Shown in pieces: positions 8,331-13,955 of a stretch of 38,145 nt of DNA. This stretch comes from Acidobacteriota bacterium (lineage in GTDB: Bacteria; Acidobacteriota; Blastocatellia; Pyrinomonadales; Pyrinomonadaceae), in the NCBI GenBank assembly GCA_003222895.1, contig QHXI01000070.1, positions 1-38,145 on the forward strand, given 5' to 3'. The first letter of the stretch is position 1. The number at the start of each line of letters is the position of its first letter. The position numbers and the translations under genes were made by a program. Under the pieces are notes generated by a model. The model made no database searches. It was not told where the DNA came from and worked only from the letters and a program-made list of their open reading frames with translations.

Positions 8331-8756
8331 TCATCGCAGCGGGTATAAGAACAGAACGCACATGGAAACACCCACTATTAAGAATATTAGTGCTGATGTT
8401 CTAAGCAGTATATACAAGATTTGAGCGTCGGGAGCCTTCACCAGGTCTAAACTATCGAGCGCCTCCCTCATTATCTTCACAACTATCTTCCATTTACTGG
8501 CTGCGTAGAAAAAGGTTGCTCCGAGCACAAAACTCATTAGGATCGGAAACAACAAAGCATATCTAACAAATGGCTTTCCATAGTTCACAAAATAGAACGA
8601 CAGAATGCCACCGGTAATGATGTAAAAGAACGCATTGACCTTCATGAGCATGTCCATGTAGTGCTTATAAAGGCCTACCTGAACCTCATACTCTCGCCAC
8701 TGCAACTTGCGAGTGGTGGGAATTGGTAGTTCAGCTGTGACATGAGTCTGATTCAT
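8331..8756 (-). CDS. Small three-TM membrane protein, unknown function
   Basis: A 141-aa protein with a hydrophilic N terminus (about 45 residues containing WREYEVQVGLYKHYMDML) followed by three hydrophobic segments: FFYIITGGILSFYFV, YALLFPILMSFVLGATFFY and SALIFLIVGVSMCVLFLY. I do not recognise a characterised family. The start at 8756 is supported by a strong purine ribosome site (GAGGAGGAG) 12 nt upstream on the minus strand. It lies just outside the left end of the IS1-like element and points away from it, so it is part of the accessory region but not of the transposon. Confidence 0.75.
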   Translation of the reverse strand: MNQTHVTAELPIPTTRKLQWREYEVQVGLYKHYMDMLMKVNAFFYIITGGILSFYFVNYGKPFVRYALLFPILMSFVLGATFFYAASKWKIVVKIMREALDSLDLVKAPDAQILYILLRTSALIFLIVGVSMCVLFLYPLR

Positions 8757-8921
8757 CGTCGATTTTCTCCTCCTCTGTCAGTTGCCCTTGCAGATTCTGA
8801 GAGTGGAACGGCCGACATGAGGGTACTTGAAGATTCTGTGTGAAGTGGCTACGGCGTTTTCACCAGTCCGAGAATAGAGGGTTAAGTTTGGACTATTTCA
8901 TCCATGGAAGGCAAGAGCTCC

Positions 8922-8929
8922 CCTTTCCG
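8922..8929 (+). other. Target-site duplication, left copy
   Basis: CCTTTCCG directly abuts the left terminal inverted repeat and is repeated exactly at 13861-13868 outside the right one. Eight to nine bp is the usual duplication for IS1-family insertion. Confidence 0.88.
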
Positions 8930-8954
8930 GGTAGTGGGGTAAATGTGTGGTGCT
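8930..8954 (+). repeat. Left terminal inverted repeat
   Basis: 25 bp identical to the reverse complement of 13836-13860. It begins with GGTAGTG, matching the GGTRATG-like tip of IS1 ends. Confidence 0.9.
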
Positions 8955-9045
8955 GGTTATAGCGGGGCATCGTGGGACATAGCGGGACTAAAGCTGGCGG
9001 GCAGAACTCTGGCGATCTTGCGGTCGCTGGTGATAGCCTTGCGCG

Positions 9046-9537
9046 GTGCGAAACCTCAAAGCACTTCTTGTCTCGATCTTCGATCAACTGGCGATACTCA
9101 CTATGCTAGGAATCCTCACGCTTATCGTAGCAGTCCTAGCCTACGTTTCGCCTTCGCATGGCGGGGTTAGTCGCAAAGTATTAGTGCTATGTTTCGCAAT
9201 CGCGATAATCGGCATTATTGCGACCGTCTATCGAATGCGAATGGTTTACAGAATGAATCGTGCGCGGGCCGTCTTAAGCGGGCGTCTCGCTGAGGGACAG
9301 CGCATACTGTTAGCAATGAGAAGTTCCATACCCGTGCCTACGCAGACTCAGAAGGAGGAAGCGGGCGGCTGGCTCCAGCAAGTTGAAGTCGATATCGGGA
9401 AGTATCTGGATGAATCCTATCTCCGTCGATTTCAGTTTCAAGTCTCATTAGAAAGCCCGGCAAACCCTTTATCGCTCAAGATCGAGTCGGCATTAGAATC
9501 TATCGGGAAGTTTCTTTCCGAACTTTGGGTTAGTTAG
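9046..9537 (+). CDS. Two-TM passenger protein of the transposon, unknown function
   Basis: A 163-aa protein with two close hydrophobic segments (LAILTMLGILTLIVAVLAYV and VLVLCFAIAIIGIIATVYR) and a soluble C-terminal half carrying GWLQQVEVDIGKYLDESYLRRF. No family is recognised. The two-TM-plus-soluble-tail plan occurs in some membrane-acting defence effectors, but that is only an analogy. Start is uncertain: GTG 9046 is the first in-frame start after a stop at 9034, with no clear ribosome site; ATG 9103 would remove most of the first segment's flank. Its stop overlaps the convergent XRE gene stop by 4 nt. Confidence 0.62.
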   Translation: MRNLKALLVSIFDQLAILTMLGILTLIVAVLAYVSPSHGGVSRKVLVLCFAIAIIGIIATVYRMRMVYRMNRARAVLSGRLAEGQRILLAMRSSIPVPTQTQKEEAGGWLQQVEVDIGKYLDESYLRRFQFQVSLESPANPLSLKIESALESIGKFLSELWVS

Positions 9538-9776
9538 GGCAAGTCTAATTTGTCGTCAATCAGCGCGTCCGTTGACACGCGCGCCAGCCGCGCATATCGC
9601 AGCAAGATTAAAAGGTTAGGCTCTCCCGTTCCTCGCTCATAACTCGAAATCACCGTGTAAGTCTTCTTCAGCTTGAGAAGCTTCGCCATCTCTGTCTGAC
9701 TCACTCCTAACCCGTTCCGAATAGCCAGCAACTTGCGAGCTAGACGTTTTGGTTTTTCTCGCGGAGGTTTACCCAT
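9534..9776 (-). CDS. XRE-family helix-turn-helix regulator
   Basis: An 80-aa DNA-binding protein that is almost only a Cro/CI-type HTH: LLAIRNGLGVSQTEMAKLLKL followed by SSYERGTGEPNLLILLRYARLA. It probably represses a promoter in the element, possibly its own. An AGGAGG ribosome site lies upstream of ATG 9776; both are inside a perfect palindrome (9774-9798), a candidate autoregulatory operator or translation-blocking hairpin. It is convergent with the 2-TM gene. Confidence 0.88.
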   Translation of the reverse strand: MGKPPREKPKRLARKLLAIRNGLGVSQTEMAKLLKLKKTYTVISSYERGTGEPNLLILLRYARLARVSTDALIDDKLDLP

Positions 9777-9798
9777 TCAGGACTTCGCCTCCTGAATG
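9774..9798. promoter_or_regulatory. Palindrome enclosing the ribosome site and start codon of the XRE gene
   Basis: CATTCAGGA-N7-TCCTGAATG: 9-bp arms, perfect. On the minus strand the AGGAGG ribosome site overlaps one arm and the ATG is at the end of the other. It could be an operator for the dimeric XRE product or an RNA hairpin that hides the ribosome site. Confidence 0.7.
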
Positions 9799-9866
9799 AG
9801 TTGAATTAACTTGTGGCTATCTCTGTTTCGATATAGACTGCGCGCCGTGTTAGAGGATTGCCGGAA

Positions 9867-9885
9867 CGCCCGCATATGGCGGGCG
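9867..9885. other. GC-rich hairpin
   Basis: CGCCCGC-ATATG-GCGGGCG, a perfect 7-bp stem in the noncoding stretch 9799-9950. No T-run follows, so not a standard terminator. Confidence 0.5.
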
Positions 9886-9950
9886 ATGGCCACTAACCAG
9901 TTCTACCTCGCGCTTTAGTCAACATCTGATCGGTCAGGTCTGCACAGCAT

Positions 9951-10065
9951 ACGGGAGCACAGCGCAAGTAAGCAATAGTGGGATTGCTGAAACCATACTC
10001 CCGTTAGAGCGGGGAAGCCCTTGGGGGCGTCGCAGGGTAGGACGCTCGCCGACTTCCCCGCTTTT
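9951..10065 (+). ncRNA. Candidate structured RNA with possible pseudoknot and terminator-like 3' end
   Basis: Several nested perfect stems occur in 115 nt without a gene. Hairpin A: ACGGGAG 9951-9957 with CTCCCGT 9998-10004, enclosing AGCAAT 9971-9976 with ATTGCT 9983-9988. Hairpin B: AGCGGGGAAG 10008-10017 with CTTCCCCGCT 10053-10062, enclosing GCGTC 10027-10031 with GACGC 10041-10045, followed by TTT. The loop of the inner stem carries AGGG (10034-10037), which can pair with CCCT (10018-10021) and so make a pseudoknot. It lies just before the small Cys ORF at 10073. It could be a cis-regulatory leader or a small RNA ending at the T-run. No known riboswitch or ribozyme class is recognised. 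The strand is inferred from the T-run. Confidence 0.45.
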
Positions 10066-10072
10066 ACAAATC

Positions 10073-10291
10073 ATGTACGTCGTATCTCTCAGCGATCCGG
10101 TTTACCACATTGCGAAGGATGAAAACTTCACGCTCTGCATGATCAGGATTCATGGCGATCCCGGTCGTCGCCGCCGCTGGCAAGATCGTAGATTAGTGAG
10201 TGAGAAGCCTACGGGTCGCTTTGCCGTACTTTGTAAGGACTGTGCGGCTACGCGGTCAGCAAGTCTCTTAAACTCCAAACGTGTTGAGTGA
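10073..10291 (+). CDS. Small Cys-containing protein, possibly truncated
   Basis: A 72-aa product with TLCMIRIHGD and, further on, RFAVLCKDCAA. The spacing of a single Cys plus a CxxC resembles small zinc-finger proteins of phages and mobile elements. The last 15 residues are encoded over the 3' end of the convergent transposase gene (overlap 10248-10291) and look like non-native tail, so the original gene may have been cut when the parts of the element were joined. No ribosome site is evident; the ATG lies 7 nt after the T-run of the structured segment. Confidence 0.45.
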   Translation: MYVVSLSDPVYHIAKDENFTLCMIRIHGDPGRRRRWQDRRLVSEKPTGRFAVLCKDCAATRSASLLNSKRVE

Positions 10292-11189
10292 TTCCGCTTT
10301 CCATCGCCGGAGTGCAACGGATCGAACTGTGAATCCGGCAGAAATTATAGTAAGCGAAATAGACCGCGAGCATCGCCTTCAGGTGTTCCCACTTCTTGCT
10401 AAAAGCGTTCGTCAATCTTGTCAGTCTGCGGATCGATGTTCTCATGCTCAGGTTTGAGCGTTCGACAATGCTTGTACAGATGCGGCTCGGATCGGGATCA
10501 CCGTTCATAATCTTCGTTACTGTTTCCACCACTTCGGGTGGCGAATACTTTTGCTCGCCTTCTCGATCCTTTGCGTAGACTTTGATCAGCATCGCATAGT
10601 CAACTCGCGTTCCGAGTGAATAGCTGACAGCGTTCTCATAAGGCCGGAATCCGTCTGTGGTTAGTTGGAAGCGCCCGGTCGTGGCTTCGTGCAGCTTCTC
10701 AGTGAAAGCCTCACAGTCAACCATTCCGCGCTCGCCTAGATGCCACGCCAGAACAAGCTTTGTGTTTCGTTCGATGCCAACCCAAGTATACGCATCGCCT
10801 TTGTGCGCGTCAGTGATTCCCTTAAAGAGCTTGTGGCGATTCTTACATTGAACAAATCCCCAAATCTCATCCGCTTCTACGTCTTTGACGGCAACGCCCT
10901 TAATCTTCCGGCGCATGAGTTCTTCGCAATGCTCGCCAGCCAGTAACAGAACGGACGTGATAGTTTTCTTTTCGATGTTGGTGATCCGCTCAATGCTGCG
11001 GATGCTGTTGCCTTCAAGTAGGAGCCTGAGAACGAGCAAAGACTTTTCTTCGGACAGGTACATATTGCCCAGAAGTTTTTCGCGTTCCTCTTGGAATCGG
11101 CGCTTGCATTGGTTACAACGAAACCGCTGATTGCCTTTGCGATCCTTCCCGTCTTTCTTCGTTTCGATTTTGCAATTGTGACACGTCAT
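10248..11189 (-). CDS. IS1-like DDE transposase
   Basis: Catalyses cut and insertion of the element. From ATG 11189 it is 313 aa, a single ORF that fuses the parts called InsA and InsB in E. coli IS1. N terminus: zinc finger with Cys 3, 6, 25 and 28 (CHNC...CNQC). Next an HTH around residues 44-80 (EGNSIRSIERITNIEKKTI). Then the IS1-type catalytic domain: Asp107 (EADEIWGFV), Asp179 (TTDGFRPY), Glu243 (IVERSNLSMR), followed by RLTRLTNAFSKKWEHLKAM and YFAYYNFCRIH. A TTG start at 11252 would add 21 residues before the zinc finger; ATG 11189 is preferred because family members begin right at it. A TTGACA promoter lies upstream at 11318-11347. Confidence 0.92.
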   Translation of the reverse strand: MTCHNCKIETKKDGKDRKGNQRFRCNQCKRRFQEEREKLLGNMYLSEEKSLLVLRLLLEGNSIRSIERITNIEKKTITSVLLLAGEHCEELMRRKIKGVAVKDVEADEIWGFVQCKNRHKLFKGITDAHKGDAYTWVGIERNTKLVLAWHLGERGMVDCEAFTEKLHEATTGRFQLTTDGFRPYENAVSYSLGTRVDYAMLIKVYAKDREGEQKYSPPEVVETVTKIMNGDPDPSRICTSIVERSNLSMRTSIRRLTRLTNAFSKKWEHLKAMLAVYFAYYNFCRIHSSIRCTPAMESGITQHVWSLRDLLTA

Positions 11190-11269
11190 GTGAACCTTGA
11201 TTCTTTCTGCGATCAGGCTCACAATGACTTTGCGTGAATCAGGCGTGAGCAATCGCGTCTGGTTTTCAA

Positions 11270-11303
11270 AAGGGCCTTAGCGGTTACAGCCGTTAGGGCC
11301 TTT
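11270..11303 (+). terminator. Hairpin with T-rich tail between promoter and transposase
   Basis: A 14-bp stem (11270-11283 with 11290-11303, loop TTACAG) followed by TTTGTTT-like sequence (11301-11307). Three of the pairs are G-U in + strand RNA but would be A-C mismatches in minus-strand RNA, so the structure is built for the + strand. It could stop transcripts that run antisense across the transposase before they reach the divergent promoter. Confidence 0.6.
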
Positions 11304-11316
11304 GTTTCAATACAGC

Positions 11317-11338
11317 TATATTACTCTGGAATAACATA
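11317..11338. promoter_or_regulatory. Operator-like palindrome 1
   Basis: 22 bp, begins TATATTACT and ends ATAACATA; about 17 of 22 positions match operator 2 at 11354-11375, 37 bp away. It overlaps the transposase -10. Confidence 0.6.
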
Positions 11339-11347
11339 TCCTGTCAA
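11318..11347 (-). promoter_or_regulatory. Probable promoter of the transposase
   Basis: On the minus strand TTGACA (11347-11342), an 18-nt spacer, then TAATAT (11323-11318). The -35 is the sigma-70 consensus. A 22-bp operator-like palindrome (11317-11338) covers the -10 and most of the spacer. Confidence 0.65.
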
Positions 11348-11353
11348 CACAAA

Positions 11354-11375
11354 TATATTACTTGCGGATAATATA
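11354..11375. promoter_or_regulatory. Operator-like palindrome 2
   Basis: 22 bp with arms AATATATTA and TAATATATT (perfect 9-bp arms over 11352-11377) around CTTGCGGA. It overlaps the -35 and spacer of the + strand promoter of the zinc-ribbon gene. Confidence 0.65.
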
Positions 11376-11390
11376 TTTAGACGCTATACT
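11362..11390 (+). promoter_or_regulatory. Promoter of the zinc-ribbon gene
   Basis: TTGCGG (11362-11367), 17-nt spacer, TATACT (11385-11390). Transcription would start near 11397, so the mRNA would be leaderless or nearly so, beginning at ATG 11398. Confidence 0.65.
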
Positions 11391-11397
11391 CATGGTC

Positions 11398-11565
11398 ATG
11401 CCTAAAGTGAAAATTACTGTTTGGGGCTTCCGGTGCGGACGCTGTAAGTATGAGTGGGTTCCCCGCGATCCTGATAGTAAGGATGAACCAAAGTTCTGTC
11501 CGAGCTGCAAAAGCCCTTACTGGAACAAGCCTCGAAAAAACAAGGTAGCCAAGGCGGGGAAGTAG
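11398..11565 (+). CDS. Small zinc-ribbon protein
   Basis: A 55-aa protein with two CxxC knuckles (FRCGRCKYEW and FCPSCKSPYW), an aromatic basic tail WNKPRKNK, and one beta-rich ribbon. It probably binds one zinc and nucleic acid or a partner protein. ATG 11398 fits the promoter position; ATG 11392 and TTG 11362 are in frame upstream but 11362 is the -35 itself. It is divergent from the transposase, with which it shares a 75-nt control region containing twin operators. Small zinc ribbons of this look are common beside mobile and toxin-type genes; the exact role is unknown. Confidence 0.8.
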   Translation: MPKVKITVWGFRCGRCKYEWVPRDPDSKDEPKFCPSCKSPYWNKPRKNKVAKAGK

Positions 11566-11834
11566 CGTTAAACTACTCCCCGGTTGACCCTTGGCTTTCT
11601 GGCTTATGGTGGCGCTCGCGGCCAGACGGTATAACGACTTACTCTCATTCTTGAGAGTAAACCGCAAAGATACTCTGCCTGCCTATTCCTGCCTCAAAAT
11701 ATTTCTTGAGATACTTTCAGATCACCTGTTTCGAGATATTTCCAGAGACTTTTGACGGTATTTTGTTTGGGCGATTTTCGTGATAATTCAAACTGTCTTT
11801 TTGGACTATAACGATTCGAGTTTATCGGAATAAT
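11566..11834. other. Noncoding stretch in the transposon with hairpins
   Basis: No gene seen. GGGGAAGTAG 11557-11566 with CTACTCCCC gives an imperfect hairpin at the end of the zinc-ribbon gene. A perfect 9-bp stem with TTCT loop is at 11639-11660 (TTACTCTCA / TGAGAGTAA). AT-rich, repeated GAGATA(C/T)TTTC-like segments follow around 11700-11755. Confidence 0.5.
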
Positions 11835-12767
11835 TCAAGAGCGGGGTTTGATTTTCCACGCTGTAAGTTCTTGTCTCAGACGGGCTATGGACAATTCAAC
11901 ATTAGGCGGAAGGCACAGTCGGGCCGCATGGAGAACCGCAATATCGGACGGCTTTGCGTCGTCGGCTCGCAGGGTTGCAAATCTCTCAAGCAAGTCCGGA
12001 GGTAAGTCGTAAACCGCGAGTACTTCTTTTCTCCACTCCCTCTTTCGAGTTGCTTCTGTGGAGTTTTGGGCGATCCTGGCGATCTTCTTGGCTTCAATCC
12101 AAATCGGCTGAAGTTCGGCATATTTGGTCGCCAAGCAATTGCGATCCGTATCGCTCCAAACATGCTTGATATTGCGAGCGCCGCCCCGACTGTGTTCGAT
12201 GATAAGGTTAGGCAACTCTTTCATGATGAATCGAAGCTTGTCTCTCTTTTTGGATGAAACTCTCTTGACGGCCTTCTCAATCGCGTCCGTTGCGTCGCCG
12301 ATAGCTTGCCCTGACTGCATTGAAAGGTTCTTTCCTACCCCAGAGGCAAGATAGGCAGCCGCAACCAAATAGCAGTCTTCAAGCGTTTCGTCTAACGTCA
12401 GCAATAGTTCTGAACGAAACTGAGAAATTAGAATTACAGTGGCATTTGCGGCCATGTTTCCAACCCAATGATCCTTGCGAATGGGGTCAAGTGAAAGCTT
12501 CTTTTGTTCTCCAGTATTCGTATCTTTCGCGTTCACTTCGAAAACGTCATAGTACCGCTCACACACGCGGATGATCTTCTTGACCAGATTAAGGGGTGAG
12601 TATTCACTTGTGAATACTCCAGAGCCGTCCGCGTACACGATAAGCGGATCTCCCGCGTCGGTTTTGCGAACCGCTGAAAAAGGAGGGTTGCCCGAACGGT
12701 TAAGATAGGAAATCGTTTCGGTAACTACATCTCTGGCGAGAGCGTCAAGCTCTGCATCGGTGAGCAT
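11835..12767 (-). CDS. 310-aa passenger protein of unknown function
   Basis: No family recognised. The N terminus (DAELDALARDVVTETISYL) and middle look mixed alpha/beta; a hydrophobic helix-like run SELLLTLDETLEDCYLVAAAYLASG lies near residue 120-145; the rest is mostly helical and charged, with EHSRGGARNIKHVW. No membrane segment, no nuclease motif seen. AGGAAG 7 nt before ATG 12767 supports the start. It is divergent from the EVE/NucS-like nuclease gene with a shared control region of about 125 nt, so it may be its partner (specificity, inhibitor or immunity); that is inference from position only. Confidence 0.75.
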   Translation of the reverse strand: MLTDAELDALARDVVTETISYLNRSGNPPFSAVRKTDAGDPLIVYADGSGVFTSEYSPLNLVKKIIRVCERYYDVFEVNAKDTNTGEQKKLSLDPIRKDHWVGNMAANATVILISQFRSELLLTLDETLEDCYLVAAAYLASGVGKNLSMQSGQAIGDATDAIEKAVKRVSSKKRDKLRFIMKELPNLIIEHSRGGARNIKHVWSDTDRNCLATKYAELQPIWIEAKKIARIAQNSTEATRKREWRKEVLAVYDLPPDLLERFATLRADDAKPSDIAVLHAARLCLPPNVELSIARLRQELTAWKIKPRS

Positions 12768-12800
12768 AGCGGCTTCCTGATAGCCAGTCCTGAAAAGTAA

Positions 12801-12871
12801 TCGGCTCGCCCGTCGCGTCAGGATGTCGCGGCCTTTCCTCTCGTTAGCTAGACGTGAGTAAGGCGAGCCGA
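12801..12871. promoter_or_regulatory. Inverted repeat in the divergent control region
   Basis: TCGGCTCGCC (12801-12810) and GGCGAGCCGA (12862-12871), perfect 10-bp arms 51 nt apart, between the start codons of the 310-aa protein and the nuclease. It may be two half-sites for a regulator acting on both genes. A TATTAT box at 12877-12882 could be the -10 of the nuclease gene. Confidence 0.5.
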
Positions 12872-12892
12872 AGTTGTATTATGGATTCTACC

Positions 12893-13837
12893 ATGAACTA
12901 TTGGCTGTTCATTGTTACGCAAAAGAAAAGCGACGGCAGGACGTTTGCTGCGGACGCTGTTCTCAACCAAAGATTGGCGGACAAGTTCTGGGGACTTGGT
13001 GAGCGAACGCCAAACAGGCGACATCTTCAAAAGGGCGATAGGGCGATCTTTTATGTGGGCACTGGGTTTTCCACTTTTGCCGCTTGCGTCACACTGTCCA
13101 GTGAAGCCTTCGAACTATCAGAAGAACAGAAGGACAAATACGGGCACGGCCTAGACTTCTACCGCGCAGAGTACGGCGTAACGCTTGATGACATTCAACT
13201 GTGGGAACCGCCGCGACTCGTTAAGGAGGTAATTCCGAGTCTGAGGTTCATTGAGAATAAACAGAATTGGGGTGCGTATTTTCAAGGCGGTGTGAGACAG
13301 CTTTCCGAAGATGATTTTCGGGCTATTACAGAGAATCGCGCCATAGCCGCCGTACAGATTTCCAAGACCGAAGACGCAATAATCAGCGAAAGTCAGTTTG
13401 CTTTAGAAGCTCATCTTGAAGAATTCATCGACAAGAATTGGAAGCATATCGACTTCGGCGCAAACCTAACGAAATATCAAGTTGACGATCAAGGCGGGAG
13501 GCAATTTCCCGCTGGCCCGTGGAGCATCGATTTTCTTTGTGTAGATAAAGCAAACGATGACTTGGTAGTAATCGAACTCAAGCGCGGCAAGAGTAGCGAT
13601 TCGACCGTAGGTCAGGTCTTACGTTATATAGGATGGGTCGAAGAAAACGTAGCCAAGGCAGGGCAGCAAGTGCGGGGCATAATAATCGCCCAAGAAGCAG
13701 ACGATGCGCTGAGATATGCGGTCAAGGGTTTGAAGAACGTGAACGTGTTAACTTACAAAGTGGATTTCAGGCTATCACCGTTTAAGTCCGGCAAATCTCT
13801 AACGCAAGACACTTCCCGTGCCAGAGGATCGGAGTAG
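12893..13837 (+). CDS. EVE-like plus NucS-like (DUF91) nuclease, candidate modification-dependent restriction enzyme
   Basis: 314 aa. Residues 1-150 look like an EVE/PUA-type domain: NYWLFIVTQ start, LQKGDRAIFYVG, LRFIENKQNWGAYFQGGVR and LSEDDFRAI. Residues about 165-300 match the NucS/DUF91 PD-(D/E)XK core with Asp213 (SIDFLCVD), Glu228-x-Lys230 (VIELKRG) and the following GQVLRYIGW helix. EVE domains bind modified bases in nucleic acid; the pairing with a nuclease suggests a restriction system aimed at modified (phage) DNA. ATG 12893 is preferred because EVE proteins start at this point; ATG 12881 and GTG 12854 are in frame. A TATTAT box (12877-12882) would give a near-leaderless mRNA. The stop codon TAG (13835-13837) overlaps the first two bases of the right terminal repeat. 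Confidence 0.83.
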   Translation: MNYWLFIVTQKKSDGRTFAADAVLNQRLADKFWGLGERTPNRRHLQKGDRAIFYVGTGFSTFAACVTLSSEAFELSEEQKDKYGHGLDFYRAEYGVTLDDIQLWEPPRLVKEVIPSLRFIENKQNWGAYFQGGVRQLSEDDFRAITENRAIAAVQISKTEDAIISESQFALEAHLEEFIDKNWKHIDFGANLTKYQVDDQGGRQFPAGPWSIDFLCVDKANDDLVVIELKRGKSSDSTVGQVLRYIGWVEENVAKAGQQVRGIIIAQEADDALRYAVKGLKNVNVLTYKVDFRLSPFKSGKSLTQDTSRARGSE

Positions 13838-13860
13838 CACCACACATTTACCCCACTACC
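13836..13860 (-). repeat. Right terminal inverted repeat
   Basis: 25 bp, exact reverse complement of 8930-8954; ends CCCCACTACC. The first two bases are the end of the nuclease stop codon. Confidence 0.9.
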
Positions 13861-13868
13861 CCTTTCCG
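13861..13868 (+). other. Target-site duplication, right copy
   Basis: CCTTTCCG, identical to 8922-8929. Removing 8930-13868 restores an unbroken intergenic sequence. Confidence 0.88.
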
Positions 13869-13955
13869 TCAGCCCGTCCCCTGTAAAAAATGCTACGATA
13901 CGCGAGCCTCTGCAAAGAAAGCACTGAACACAAAGCCTAAAGGAGCCTCGCAGGA

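Larger units (their letters stand above)
8930..13860. mobile_element. IS1-family passenger transposon, 4931 bp
   Basis: The segment has perfect 25-bp terminal inverted repeats (8930-8954 and 13836-13860, starting GGTAGTGGGG) and an 8-bp direct duplication. It contains one IS1-like transposase (10248-11189, minus). E. coli IS1 also begins GGT(G/A)ATG and gives 8-9 bp duplications. Ordinary IS1 elements are about 0.7-1.2 kb; here about 4 kb is passenger DNA: a 2-TM protein, an XRE regulator, a small Cys protein, a zinc-ribbon protein, a 310-aa unknown and an EVE/NucS-like nuclease. No internal copy of the ends was found near the transposase, so the whole segment seems to be one unit. Perfect ends and duplication suggest recent insertion and possible current mobility. 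Confidence 0.87.

Noticed and set aside
10008-10062. tRNA-like or self-cleaving ribozyme reading of the GC-rich fold
   Set aside because: The 10-bp outer stem looks like an acceptor, but there is no T-arm, anticodon arm or CCA context. The conserved cores of HDV-like and twister ribozymes that I can recall are not matched.
10003-10065. Integron attC site
   Set aside because: GTTAGAG at 10003 resembles a core site, but its last base is wrong, no RYYYAAC partner occurs at the other end, and no integrase is present.
10230-11600. A separate short IS1 nested in a larger element
   Set aside because: No GGTAGTG-like inverted ends or second duplication were found near the transposase; only the outer ends have both.
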